Shown: piece after piece, positions 1-7,477 of the stretch
Layout of the letters: each line of letters begins with the position of its first letter
How positions within the stretch are numbered: position 1 is the stretch's first letter
Assembly: GCA_903882645.1 (NCBI GenBank)
Contig: CAIRXZ010000053.1
Span: forward strand, 1 to 57,049
DNA length: 57,049 bases
Source: an uncultured Acidobacteriia bacterium
GTDB taxonomy: Bacteria > Acidobacteriota > Terriglobia > Bryobacterales > Bryobacteraceae
Direction: 5' to 3'
Made by a program: the position numbers and the translations under genes
The notes under the pieces: generated by a model
What the model saw: only the letters and a program-made list of their open reading frames with translations
Databases searched by the model: none
Told to the model about the DNA's origin: nothing

Positions 1-49
1 CCACCTTCGCCTTGAACTTCGGCGTGTACTGCTTTCGCGTCGTCGTCAT
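1..49 (-). CDS. IS3-family transposase OrfA, N-terminal fragment
   Basis: Only 16 codons are in the window. The minus strand reads MTTTRKQYTPKFKAKV, the basic opening seen in IS3-family OrfA proteins (typically M-x-K-R-K-x-Y-[ST]-x-E-F-K). An ATG at 49 is preceded by a strong purine-rich ribosome-binding site, GAGGAAGA, about 5 bases upstream. OrfA normally carries a helix-turn-helix that binds the element ends and is joined to OrfB by programmed frameshifting; none of that lies inside the window. The call rests on the N-terminus and the adjacent IS-like end. Confidence 0.6.
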   Translation of the reverse strand, partial: MTTTRKQYTPKFKAKV

Positions 50-115
50 CGCCGTCTTCCTCGCGACCGCCGACTCCGAAATTAACTTAATGCGTGGTCT
101 GAATTCTGGGGTCCA
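1..115 (-). mobile_element. IS3-family insertion sequence, left part only
   Basis: Reading leftward, the ATPase gene on the minus strand runs into sequence starting TGGACCCC near position 115, which resembles the TG-starting terminal inverted repeats of IS3-family elements. About 65 bp further in, an OrfA-like transposase start follows. The element continues beyond the window edge, so its other end, the target duplication and the second transposase frame cannot be seen. The exact boundary (about 105-116) is inferred from where ATPase coding sense stops. Confidence 0.6.
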
Positions 116-395
116 CTATAATCACCTCCGTGTTAGCGAGCTTCGGAAACGCGTAAGCCTGCGCGAGCCGTTCACGCACAGCGGGATTGGTCAGCGCGTG
201 AGTCCAGAAGCTCTTGCCCACACCGCGATTGCCGATGACGAGTTGGCGTCTCATGTCGAGGACGCCACGGTGGCCATCCGGGAAAAAGACGCGCTCGAGC
301 TCAATCTCCTCGTTTGGCTCCACCCTCGGCGACATCTCGATGCCGGCCATTGCCTCACGGATGGGTGCCAGGTCGATACCCGCGTCGATGCTCAT
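87..395 (-). pseudogene. P-loop ATPase, truncated by the IS3 insertion
   Basis: Third gene of the left-edge cassette. It starts with ATG at 395, overlapping the stop of the ParA-like gene (ATGA). A clear Walker A motif, GNRGVGKS, is at residues 55-62, followed by FWTHALTNPAVRERL. After about 92 residues, at a strand reading TEVIIV, the frame enters the IS end and stops, so Walker B and everything after it are missing. The domain is incomplete, so this fragment is unlikely to work as an ATPase. The overlaps say it was co-translated with the two genes upstream. The parent family is not identifiable from this piece. Confidence 0.6.
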
Positions 396-1753
396 GCTTC
401 GTTCTCCGATCGATCCGGATTGACGTATCGGGTGGAGATGATCGAGTCGATGCTGTCCAGGAACCGACGATAGGGCTGCTCATAATAAGGCAGATCGAGC
501 TGCGTCGGCGCTCGAACTGGATCGAAATCGATGAAGTTTGAATCGAAAGGTATCACCAGCGGATAATGCGGCGCGTCTTTATCGTCAATACCGAAACTGA
601 TGGCATCCGGATCGGCTTGCTGGGTGTCGTCTTCGTCGTAAAGATTATCGGCGAAGATGCCATATAGTTCGTCGCGATACCACGCTGTTTTTTGGGAATC
701 TGGTACGGCTTTGGCCAAAACCGCTTTGAACAGGAGTCGCCATTCTGCCCGGGACCCCGCCGTGCGGGCACGTTGCGCGAGCAACTTCAGGGCCGCAAAT
801 AAAGCAGCGTATCCTTGAATCGTCTGCCGCTGCGCCGTGCCGAAAAACAGCACCGTCGCGCCCAGACCGAGAATGGCTGGCGCGGCAAGCTCGGAGAAGC
901 CGGCTCTGCTATCGACCAGCACGACGTCGTAGCTTTCCCGTCCGGCAAAGCGGTCAACCATTTCCGTGATTTGGGCGGGCACGGAGATCGAGTTCCCACT
1001 CGGGTCAATGTCTTCGATCATGGCCCGCGAAAGCTTGGCAAGAGTGTTGCCCGGATGGTCGATGGCGCTTCTGCCCAGCGCGGGCACGACATCGACACGT
1101 CCCCCGCCGGGACTCGTCAGAGTACTGGTCCCCACATACTCCTCAAGGGCTTGGTCGGGGATTCCACCCAAGCCATTCTCGACAAGGAACTCAACAGCCC
1201 CGAAGCGAGTCATACGCTCTTCATCCAGCAGCATGCCACCAACGCCGGGCGCCTCTAAGTCGAGATCAAAGATGAGAACATTCCTGTTGCGCCGCGCCAG
1301 ATCCGAGGCCGTCACAGCGAGTGCCGTCGACCTTCCAACCCCTCCTTTAAGACTGGCAAAGACAATTCGCGGCGGACCGGTTTTGATGTCTTGTGGAGAA
1401 TCGACCCAAGCCGATCCGACGATGCGCCTGTCGAGGAGACGAATGCTGTACCGGCCCTGTTTCACAGGAAACGCGGCAGCATCCTTCAGCAACCTCTGAA
1501 CCCCTGGCTCATCTCCAAAACCGATCACGCCCTCCGCTCGTGCGTAGGGACCGAGGCGGTCCGCCATCTTCTTCTCGATATCCGCACGCCGTTCGGCCGA
1601 AGGGGATTCCTCTGAACTGAGAAAGAGCAGGCGACCACTCGAGTCACGCACGATCAGCCCTTGCTCCAGCGCATCCTGGCCCAGTTGGCCGACGATCACT
1701 TCGACCAATGTGGGCAGGGATTCGTCAAAAACGACTCTGGTGGATTCACTCAT
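392..1753 (-). CDS. ParA/MinD-like ATPase with KGGVGR P-loop variant
   Basis: A 453-residue protein. Residues 136-142 read KGGVGRS, the deviant Walker A of ParA/MinD/SIMIBI ATPases, with the second lysine changed to arginine; the signature first lysine (K136) is kept. A Walker A'-like strand IFDLDLEAPG follows at about 161-170, and a Walker B-like strand YDVVLVDSRAG lies further on. The roughly 125-residue N-terminus is not a recognised domain. ATG at 1753 is preferred to the upstream in-frame start because it overlaps the previous stop as ATGA. From memory, databases carry a family called KGGVGR-motif variant AAA ATPase, often in defence-like neighbourhoods. The role here, energising or regulating the cassette, is inference. 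Confidence 0.75.
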   Translation of the reverse strand: MSESTRVVFDESLPTLVEVIVGQLGQDALEQGLIVRDSSGRLLFLSSEESPSAERRADIEKKMADRLGPYARAEGVIGFGDEPGVQRLLKDAAAFPVKQGRYSIRLLDRRIVGSAWVDSPQDIKTGPPRIVFASLKGGVGRSTALAVTASDLARRNRNVLIFDLDLEAPGVGGMLLDEERMTRFGAVEFLVENGLGGIPDQALEEYVGTSTLTSPGGGRVDVVPALGRSAIDHPGNTLAKLSRAMIEDIDPSGNSISVPAQITEMVDRFAGRESYDVVLVDSRAGFSELAAPAILGLGATVLFFGTAQRQTIQGYAALFAALKLLAQRARTAGSRAEWRLLFKAVLAKAVPDSQKTAWYRDELYGIFADNLYDEDDTQQADPDAISFGIDDKDAPHYPLVIPFDSNFIDFDPVRAPTQLDLPYYEQPYRRFLDSIDSIISTRYVNPDRSENEA

Positions 1754-2172
1754 ACTGTGTCCATTTGACCAATCAGTCCTCCGGCGGCCCCCTTCCACTC
1801 GTCCACCCAAGCAAGACGAATGTCCTTATCCGGAGCGTAGCGCATCGAAGTGTCCCAGTTCTGGAATAACCGCGGATCTTCCGATATCCGTCGCCGTTCG
1901 CCGGAGCGGCGCCCCTGTGCGGTCGCAAGCATCCTCTTCAACGCGGGGAAATGTGCGAAGAATGGATCGTCGCGACGATCCTTCTCAGGTAACGGCTTCA
2001 TGCCGCTGGCACGCATAAGCTCCTTCACGGCAAGTTCGCCCGCGATACCGAAGAGGTATCCGGCGACGGCCTTGCAGCGGGGCTGATCACCAGCGCCATT
2101 CTGTTCATAGAGGACCTGAGCCGATCTATAGTGGCGGCGGGCTGCCACTCTCACATTCAGCGAATACGCCAT
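1750..2172 (-). CDS. HEPN-like small helical protein
   Basis: A 140-residue, mostly helical protein, first gene of the cassette. Its layout matches HEPN domains: an N-terminal helix with RHYRSAQVLYEQ, the central helix pattern AGYLFGIAGELAVKEL, a later FFAHFPALKRML, and the terminal MRYAPDKDI segment that resembles the [M]RYP turn. I see no Rx4-6H ribonuclease motif, so if HEPN it may be a non-catalytic or divergent one. ATG at 2172 is chosen over the in-frame TTG at 2190 because homologous sense starts there and GGTGG lies upstream. The stop overlaps the next start (ATGA), implying translational coupling. Confidence 0.55.
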   Translation of the reverse strand: MAYSLNVRVAARRHYRSAQVLYEQNGAGDQPRCKAVAGYLFGIAGELAVKELMRASGMKPLPEKDRRDDPFFAHFPALKRMLATAQGRRSGERRRISEDPRLFQNWDTSMRYAPDKDIRLAWVDEWKGAAGGLIGQMDTV

Positions 2173-2370
2173 TCTTAACCACCGGAGCAAGCCATTATAT
2201 CTTACAGCTTACACCGGTTGTCGCCTATCCCTGTCAAATCCGGGATGCCGCCGTCGATACCCCAAGGCCCCGGTAGCCACGAACGACAAACGCCTTTTTC
2301 GTCTTCCATCGCCCGTATCGTCGCCTACTCTTCCAGAGCCGGTTCGGTAAACGGAGGGGCCAGTCGGCGA

Positions 2371-2667
2371 TTAGGGCCGGGCAGGCTCCGGCTCAAAACT
2401 GATCCTCAGACGGCTGCCGGTGGCCTTGGCGTAACGCTGAAGCGTACGAGTCGATGGCCTGCCGCCTCTGCTCTCCAGCCGGGCTATCGCGGCCTGCGTG
2501 GTTTTCATCCGTCGCGCGACCTGTTCCTGGGTCATGCCGGCTCGACTCCGCGCTTCGATCATGGCGGCAGTGAGCGAGAACTCCTCCTCGAGCGCCTTGT
2601 ATTCGCGCCGATACTTTGGGTCCTTCATCCAATCGTTGTGTAGATCGTCAACGCGCGTGCGGCTCAT
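2371..2667 (-). CDS. higA: HigA-type antitoxin (XRE family)
   Basis: A 98-residue protein with a helix-turn-helix of the Cro/CI (XRE) type in the second half: RAGMTQEQVARRMKTTQAAIARLES at about 43-67, then a helix ending RYAKATGSRLRISFEP. The last strand is typical of HigA proteins whose toxin gene comes first. The N-terminal YRREYKALEEEFSLTAAMIEAR segment is the usual dimer and toxin-binding region. The start overlaps the end of the RelE-like toxin gene by 20 bp, the standard higBA order. HigA normally neutralises HigB and represses its own promoter; a candidate operator lies at 3004-3019. Confidence 0.85.
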   Translation of the reverse strand: MSRTRVDDLHNDWMKDPKYRREYKALEEEFSLTAAMIEARSRAGMTQEQVARRMKTTQAAIARLESRGGRPSTRTLQRYAKATGSRLRISFEPEPARP

Positions 2668-2992
2668 CGTCGGTTACCTCCTTGGCCCTCTCCAGAGCTA
2701 GATCGATTTCCCGCCTTGGCGTCTTCTGGGCCTTCTTGACGAACACCCGCACGACGACAACGCGGCGTCCCTTCGCCGTAACGTATATCGCCCGCGAGAT
2801 GCCGTCCTTTCCTTTCATGCGCATCTCCCACAACGAGCCTTCGAGATGTCTCACATGGGGCTCGCGGAGCTGATCGAAGCCGTAGCTCTGTATCAGCTCG
2901 ACAATCCGGCGGAAGCGGGCTTTCATGTCGGCGGGCAGGACATCGAGCTGTTCTCGAACCCGGTCGTCCAGCAGTTCTACGATCCACGTCAC
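2648..2992 (-). CDS. higB: HigB/RelE-superfamily toxin (phage Gp49-like)
   Basis: A 114-residue RelE-fold protein, first gene of a toxin-antitoxin operon. Characteristic segments are FRRIVELIQSYGFDQLREPHVRHLEGSLWEMRMK and the strand-rich core ISRAIYVTAKGRRVVVVRVFVKKAQKTP, as in Gp49-like HigB toxins, which are ribosome-dependent mRNA endonucleases. GTG at 2992 is the only start consistent with the family N-terminus (TWIVELLDD); its ribosome-binding site is weak. The frame is intact and its antitoxin follows, so the module is probably functional. Confidence 0.82.
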   Translation of the reverse strand: MTWIVELLDDRVREQLDVLPADMKARFRRIVELIQSYGFDQLREPHVRHLEGSLWEMRMKGKDGISRAIYVTAKGRRVVVVRVFVKKAQKTPRREIDLALERAKEVTDDEPHAR

Positions 2993-3003
2993 CTACGCGT
3001 ATT

Positions 3004-3019
3004 ATTGCATTTTTGCAAT
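3004..3019 (-). promoter_or_regulatory. Candidate HigA operator upstream of higBA
   Basis: A perfect inverted repeat, ATTGCA and TGCAAT separated by TTTT, sits 12 bp upstream of the higB start, in an otherwise GC-rich region. HigA antitoxins bind short AT-rich palindromes overlapping their own promoter. Position and symmetry support the call; binding is inferred. Confidence 0.45.
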
Positions 3020-3276
3020 GGTCGTCGCGAGCCCATTCTTGCGATCCGCACGCCAGACGGGGCTCCGGCTGGATCGTCGCCCACTCGGAAACTGTCCCTA
3101 AACGGCGCTCGGGGAAGTCCGGCCGGAATGGTAACGGCGGCTTGCGACCTGAGTACTCCGCCATCTCTGGCCTGTTGGGCCAGCCGAACCGCCGAAGCCG
3201 CCCGGCGTGGGTTCCCGGCCGGCGGTTGCGTTTGCCGGAAGTGGCGGGAGTTTCGACAATGATCGAAGGGGCGCTA

Positions 3277-3508
3277 ATGAAGAACGTCGTGAGCATCACG
3301 GTCGATCCCGCGGATGGGCGGAGTCCCGTGCGTGCGTCACTCGCGAATTCCCGTCGCTACGGTGCTGCGGCTGCTGGCCGGCGGGCTGACGGAGCGTGAG
3401 ATTCTCTCCGAATACCCGGATCTCCAGGCGGAAGATCTTCGCGGGCGCCCGCGCTTCGCCGAGGCTTCGGCAATGGAGCGGGAGCTGCCCCTCCCGTATT
3501 CGGCTTGA
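3277..3508 (+). pseudogene. DUF433 antitoxin, frameshifted
   Basis: The DUF433 family (small winged-helix proteins paired with DUF5615 PIN-like toxins) is recognisable in two frames. ATG at 3277, with AAGGGG upstream, reads MKNVVSITVDPA. Near 3312 the homology jumps to the frame of 3314: MGGVPCVRHSRIPVATVLRL, followed by LTEREILSEYPDLQAEDLR, the DUF433 hallmark. The junction GATCCC-GCGG-ATGGGC has a non-multiple-of-three spacing where relatives read DP-x-x-MGG, so a single indel separates the parts. Either the gene is dead or this is a sequencing error; the equally damaged partner downstream favours decay. Confidence 0.65.
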
Positions 3509-3573
3509 GGTTTCCGATCGACAATGCGCTGCCACCGCGCTTGGTCGGCCTTCGCGTGTCGGTCGCGCAGCGC
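3505..3573 (+). pseudogene. DUF5615 PIN-like toxin, N-terminal remnant
   Basis: A TTG start overlapping the DUF433 stop opens with MRFPIDNALPPRLVGLR, closely matching the start of DUF5615 PIN-like proteins (MRFL-[IV]-D-x-x-L-[SP]-P-x-L) including the first acidic residue of the PIN fold. Homology ends after about 17 residues, where the sequence meets the 3' end of the convergent sugar kinase gene. The rest of the toxin, with the other catalytic acids, is gone. With the frameshifted DUF433 gene it forms a dead toxin-antitoxin module. Confidence 0.5.
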
Positions 3574-4656
3574 CTACCGCTGAATCCTCGCCGACCCACC
3601 TTTCGCGAATGCGCGCACCTGCTCCACGGTGGCCATGGTGGTGTCTCCCGGAAACGTGGTCAGCAGCGCGCCGTGAGCCCAGCCCAGCTTGACCGCTTCT
3701 AGCGGCGTCTCGCCCGACATCAGGCCATAGAAGAAACCCGAAGCGAATCCATCGCCCCCGCCGACGCGGTCCAGGATATCCAGCTCGCACACCGGCGACA
3801 CGCATTCCTCGCCGCCGATCCAGGCCACCGCTCCCCAACTGTGCCGGCTGGTGGAATGGACCTCGCGCAGGGTGGTGGCGACCACCTTGATCTGCGGGTG
3901 GCGGTCCAGCACGCGGCCGATCATTCCGAAGAACGCGCTGGGATCGAGCTTGGATTTGGCGGCGACCTCCGGGCCGGCGACGCCCAGGCCTTTTTGCAGA
4001 TCCTCCTCATTGCCCACCAGCACGTCCACGTTTTCGACGATGCGTCCCAGCACCTCTTGCGCCCGCGCCACGCCGCCCGAGCGATTCCAGAGCTTCTCGC
4101 GGAAGTTGAGGTCGAACGAGACCACCGCCCCGGCAGCCTTGGCCGCCCGCATGCCCTCGATCACCAACTCGGAGGTGGTCGGCGAGAGGGCGGCGAAGAT
4201 CCCGCCGCTGTGAAACCAGCGCACGCCGCCCGCGAAAATGGCGCTCCAATCGAAATCGCCGGGCTTCAGCAGCGCGCCGGCTTCGTTCGAGCGGTTGTAG
4301 AACACCACGGGGGCGCGCACGCCGTGGCCGCGGTCGCTGTAAACCGCGGCCATGTTGGGGCCGGTCACGCCGTCGTGCTTGAACCGCTTGTAGAACGGCT
4401 TCACGCCCATGGCCTTAACGCGCTCCGAGATCAGATCGCCGATGGGGTAATCGACCATGGCGGTGGCGATTCCAGTGGCCATGCCGAAGCAGTCCGCCAG
4501 ATTTGCGGCGACGTTGAACTCCCCGCCGCTGACGTGAATCTGGCATTCCGTGGCTTTGCGAAACGGGATCACGCCGGGATCCAGGCGATGAACCAGTGCG
4601 CCGAGCGACACGAGGTCCAGGGCGCCGTTATTAGGAATTTCAAGAGAACCTGTCAT
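3574..4656 (-). CDS. PfkB-family sugar kinase, probably 2-keto-3-deoxygluconate kinase
   Basis: A 360-residue ribokinase/PfkB-fold protein. The N-terminal substrate region has HVSGGEFNVAANLADCFG (the PfkB GG-x-x-N signature), the middle has VVSFDLNFREKLW, and the C-terminal signature DRVGGGDGFASGF carries the catalytic Asp and anion hole. The SFDLN-R and VGNEEDL segments resemble KDG and fructose kinases; the substrate cannot be fixed from sequence, and KDG kinase is the best guess. It would phosphorylate a sugar acid or sugar with ATP in the cytoplasm. It stands alone, with its 3' end abutting the broken DUF433/DUF5615 remnant. Confidence 0.8.
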   Translation of the reverse strand: MTGSLEIPNNGALDLVSLGALVHRLDPGVIPFRKATECQIHVSGGEFNVAANLADCFGMATGIATAMVDYPIGDLISERVKAMGVKPFYKRFKHDGVTGPNMAAVYSDRGHGVRAPVVFYNRSNEAGALLKPGDFDWSAIFAGGVRWFHSGGIFAALSPTTSELVIEGMRAAKAAGAVVSFDLNFREKLWNRSGGVARAQEVLGRIVENVDVLVGNEEDLQKGLGVAGPEVAAKSKLDPSAFFGMIGRVLDRHPQIKVVATTLREVHSTSRHSWGAVAWIGGEECVSPVCELDILDRVGGGDGFASGFFYGLMSGETPLEAVKLGWAHGALLTTFPGDTTMATVEQVRAFAKGGSARIQR

Positions 4657-4804
4657 CTAAGGCCATTATTACCCGAATCGGGCGGCGGATTCGAGTGGGC
4701 GCGTGCGCGCATGCTGCGTCCTTGCGGAAATGCGCATTGCCTCCGACGATTCCGTTTCCGGCGGCTGGGGAATTTCGATACGGCGAGTGTTGTATGATTG
4801 GCAC

Positions 4805-5083
4805 ATGGAGACGGTTTCGGTAAGACTGGAGAAATCCGGCAGAATCCTCATACCTGCCGCAATCCGTCGGGAACTCAGCTTGAAGGAGGGTTCCGAGTTG
4901 CTTCTTCGCCTTAGCGATGCCGGCCTGCAGATTAGTACCCGCGGACAGGCCCTGGATCGGGTTCGGGCACGACTGCGGAAATACGTTCCGGAGGGTCGAG
5001 TCCTCTCTCAGGAACTGCTCGATGAGCGGCGCGAAGAGGCCGCCAGAGAGGATGCGCCGCTGATTCCGGAAAAGCAGCCCTGA
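4805..5083 (+). CDS. AbrB/MazE-like antitoxin, orphan
   Basis: A 92-residue protein. The first 45 residues form a SpoVT/AbrB swapped-hairpin DNA-binding domain: METVSVRLEKSGRILIPAAI, then RRELSLKEGSELLLRL. The tail, with LLDERREEAAREDAP, is the kind that wraps a VapC-type PIN toxin. ATG at 4805 is the family start; the longer frame upstream is not conserved in character. No PIN or MazF toxin follows: the next 363 bp are non-coding. It may be an orphan antitoxin, a lone regulator, or one that lost its toxin when the restriction gene arrived. Confidence 0.75.
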   Translation: METVSVRLEKSGRILIPAAIRRELSLKEGSELLLRLSDAGLQISTRGQALDRVRARLRKYVPEGRVLSQELLDERREEAAREDAPLIPEKQP

Positions 5084-5446
5084 CGGCCGGGCAGCGCTGG
5101 AGAGAATTGGCGGGCCGGAGGTTGTCTGGCGCTCCGGTTAGCGTCGAGCTGACCACCTAGGCACATAAGCCATTGAATCCATGAACATTGTGGTGTACAC
5201 TACGTTTCAGCGTTTGGGAAGGAAAAAGCCGCTTGATGTCCTCGTTGCTCGTAGGTTTCTTGCCGCCTGCTGTACGTGCTGAATCCGCCACCCCGGGGGT
5301 TGGTCGTTGCCCCGCCCCCTGAACGCAATCCGCCGCAAGGCGCAGGCCTTGGATGCCCTCGGAGGCATGGCCCAATTCGGGCTGGCTGCACCCCCTGTCG
5401 CGTGCGTTACGGCCAGCGACCAGTCCCAAGGGCTTCTGGACGATCA
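5084..5446 (+). other. Intergenic region before the restriction-modification gene
   Basis: I find no convincing gene. A 33-codon frame at 5181-5282 (MNIVVYTTFQRLGRKKPLDVL...) has the look of a transposase C-terminus but is too short to assign. The remainder is GC-rich leader to the methyltransferase gene. A short segment at 5126-5157 resembles one at 8901-8932 on the other side of the restriction gene (about 75% over 32 bp). Confidence 0.4.
5173..5201 (+). promoter_or_regulatory. Candidate sigma70 promoter upstream of the split RM gene
   Basis: TTGAAT (5173-5178) and TACACT (5196-5201) are separated by exactly 17 bp. This would give a leader of about 240 nt before the ATG at 5447. A GTGTACAC palindrome overlaps the -10 box. 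It is the only AT-richer promoter-like stretch in the gap; activity is not shown. Confidence 0.35.
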
Positions 5447-7477
5447 ATGAAATCGAAGCGCCGTTCAACCAACGAGATGGAATTCCAGGGCCAGGTCGTC
5501 ACGTGGCTCAACGAGAACCTCTCCAAGCACGGCGGCATGGGGCTTGAACGCGCTACCCAAGAAAAGCCCAGAAAGACCTCTGGAAAGCGGAACGATCTAG
5601 TCGTTTGGCAGTCGCGCATTGGCGAGATCGCGTTTCTCTCCATTGAGCTGAAGACGCCTGATACGCCGATTTCAGACCCCGTTTTTCTGGCGGATGCTGC
5701 TGAGAAAGCACAGCAATGGCATTCTCGGTACTTTGTCATCTGGAACATGCGGGAGGCGGAACTCTACCCAACTCCCGCCGGCATTGCGCGTATAACACCG
5801 GCGGACCGATTGTATCGGTGGGGTGCGTCAACGGGAGCAGATCAGCTAGTGGACTGGCTCAAGCCGGAAGTTGCAAAACGCCTGGAGCACCAGCTTCGGG
5901 AAATCCTCGACAGAGCTTGGAATCATTCCGTCGCGGGTGAGGGCGCTGCTGTCGCAATCGACACAGAGATCTTCGTTACGCGTATATCCGCGGCGATCAA
6001 CGCGCTTCGCGGGCTCCTTCATCGTCAGATAACCTCGGCCACAAAGGGCAGTCGTAAACTCCGAAGCACAATCAACAAGATCGCTATCGAGCAAGGCTTC
6101 ATGGGCTTTGTGGAGGACGTTGATTACGCTATCGCGGGCCAGATGGGGTATCGTCTCATAGGGCAGATTCTCTTCTACCTGGCCCTCCGCCGACAGCAGC
6201 CCGCGCTTCCCGCCCTATCCTTGTCCCGTGGTGACAAGGTCCCGGGTGCCCTGTCTGCCTACTGGAATAATGTCCGCCGCTTTGACTATGAGGCCTTGTT
6301 CAAACCGCACGCCCTCGACACCTTAGTGGAGATTCCAGCCTCCGGTCAATTCCTCATTAGGCACCTAATCGACCAGCTTGCCAGCTACGATTGGGCATCC
6401 CTAACGGACGACGTTCTGGGCTCTGTATTCGAGCGCCTAATTCCGCGCGAAGAGCAACTTCTCCTTGGGCAGTTCTATACGCCCCGCCCCGTCGCTGACC
6501 TCCTCGCCGCGCTGACAATCGAAGGCAGGCGACCACTCGTGCTCGACCCCGGCTGTGGGAGCGGCACCTTTCTCATGAGTGCCTACGACTTTATTGCCAG
6601 CCGAACCGGGCTGCGGCACAAGGACCTCCTAGCAACCATTTGGGGCTTTGATCTCAGCCCCTTCGCGGCTGAGCTCGCCGCGATCAACCTCTTCCGTCAG
6701 GACCTGTCAGAGTTCGAGAACTTCCCGCGCGTTGTCACGGGCAACTTCTTCGATCGTGACCCAGGGCAAACCGTGGAGTTCCCACCTCCGCATGTAACCC
6801 ACGACGACATGAGCAAGGTGCCAACGCCGATCCCCATCTTCGATTCCATCATCGGCAATCCACCGTACTTGCGTTCGCAGAACCAGGATGATCTGGATTC
6901 CAGATACCGCGCTCAGCTGTTTTCCGCAGCAGCTCGGGTCGGAATTAAGGCCCCGGCGAAAACGGATCTCTTCGCTTTTTTCATCTACCATGCCATGCGC
7001 TTTATGCAGGTCGGGTCCAGACTGGGGTTTGTGACACCGGCCAGCTGGCTGACCGCGGACTACGCCGTCACGCTCCAGCGACTCTTAACGCGCGAGCTGC
7101 GCCTGGTTGCAATTATTGCGTCAAATGCGGAGTCTCTTTTTCCCCAAGTCGATGTCAACGCCGCGCTTCTGGTCGCCGAGAAAGCCGCCCCTGAGGCGGG
7201 GCACGAGGGTAAGTCGCTGCTCCGATTCGTGACGCTCAAGGCGCCGATTGCGGCTCTCCTCGCGGGCTCCGGTGACTACTGGGACCGCATGGTCAAGCTG
7301 ACCGACCGAATCTATGATCCCGACAAGTCCTGCGAAGATTCTGATATCCGGATCACGATCGTTCCACTGGCGCAGGAGCGCGACGCACTCGCAGCAGCGC
7401 CAAAAAGCGCGCGTAATTGGTCCAAGTACTTACGCGCACCTCTGAGCTATTATACGCTTTTCGGGGGGGTTGCATAA
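5447..7477 (+). CDS. Type IIG-like restriction-modification enzyme, nuclease plus methyltransferase half
   Basis: A 676-residue N-terminal half of a fused enzyme. An N-terminal PD-(D/E)xK-type nuclease is suggested by D50 in NDLVVW and the ExK of SIELKTPD (E67, K69). The N6-adenine methyltransferase core has motif I DPGCGSGTFL from residue 367 and catalytic motif IV NPPY at 471-474, as in Eco57I-class enzymes. ATG at 5447 is chosen because the PD-(D/E)xK domain begins right after it. The frame ends at TAA 7475-7477 just past GGGGGGG at 7463-7469. Removing one G fuses it to the next ORF, giving about 1133 residues, so this is one gene in two frames. It would methylate and cut DNA; in this state it lacks its specificity domain. 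Confidence 0.8.
   Translation: MKSKRRSTNEMEFQGQVVTWLNENLSKHGGMGLERATQEKPRKTSGKRNDLVVWQSRIGEIAFLSIELKTPDTPISDPVFLADAAEKAQQWHSRYFVIWNMREAELYPTPAGIARITPADRLYRWGASTGADQLVDWLKPEVAKRLEHQLREILDRAWNHSVAGEGAAVAIDTEIFVTRISAAINALRGLLHRQITSATKGSRKLRSTINKIAIEQGFMGFVEDVDYAIAGQMGYRLIGQILFYLALRRQQPALPALSLSRGDKVPGALSAYWNNVRRFDYEALFKPHALDTLVEIPASGQFLIRHLIDQLASYDWASLTDDVLGSVFERLIPREEQLLLGQFYTPRPVADLLAALTIEGRRPLVLDPGCGSGTFLMSAYDFIASRTGLRHKDLLATIWGFDLSPFAAELAAINLFRQDLSEFENFPRVVTGNFFDRDPGQTVEFPPPHVTHDDMSKVPTPIPIFDSIIGNPPYLRSQNQDDLDSRYRAQLFSAAARVGIKAPAKTDLFAFFIYHAMRFMQVGSRLGFVTPASWLTADYAVTLQRLLTRELRLVAIIASNAESLFPQVDVNAALLVAEKAAPEAGHEGKSLLRFVTLKAPIAALLAGSGDYWDRMVKLTDRIYDPDKSCEDSDIRITIVPLAQERDALAAAPKSARNWSKYLRAPLSYYTLFGGVA
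7463..7469 (+). repeat. G7 homopolymer at the frame break of the RM gene
   Basis: Seven consecutive G lie between the methyltransferase and specificity halves. With seven, translation stops at 7475-7477. With six, TTC-GGG-GGG-TTG-CAT continues into the downstream frame without loss of homology. Such a tract can slip during replication (phase variation) or reflect a sequencing miscount. Confidence 0.75.
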
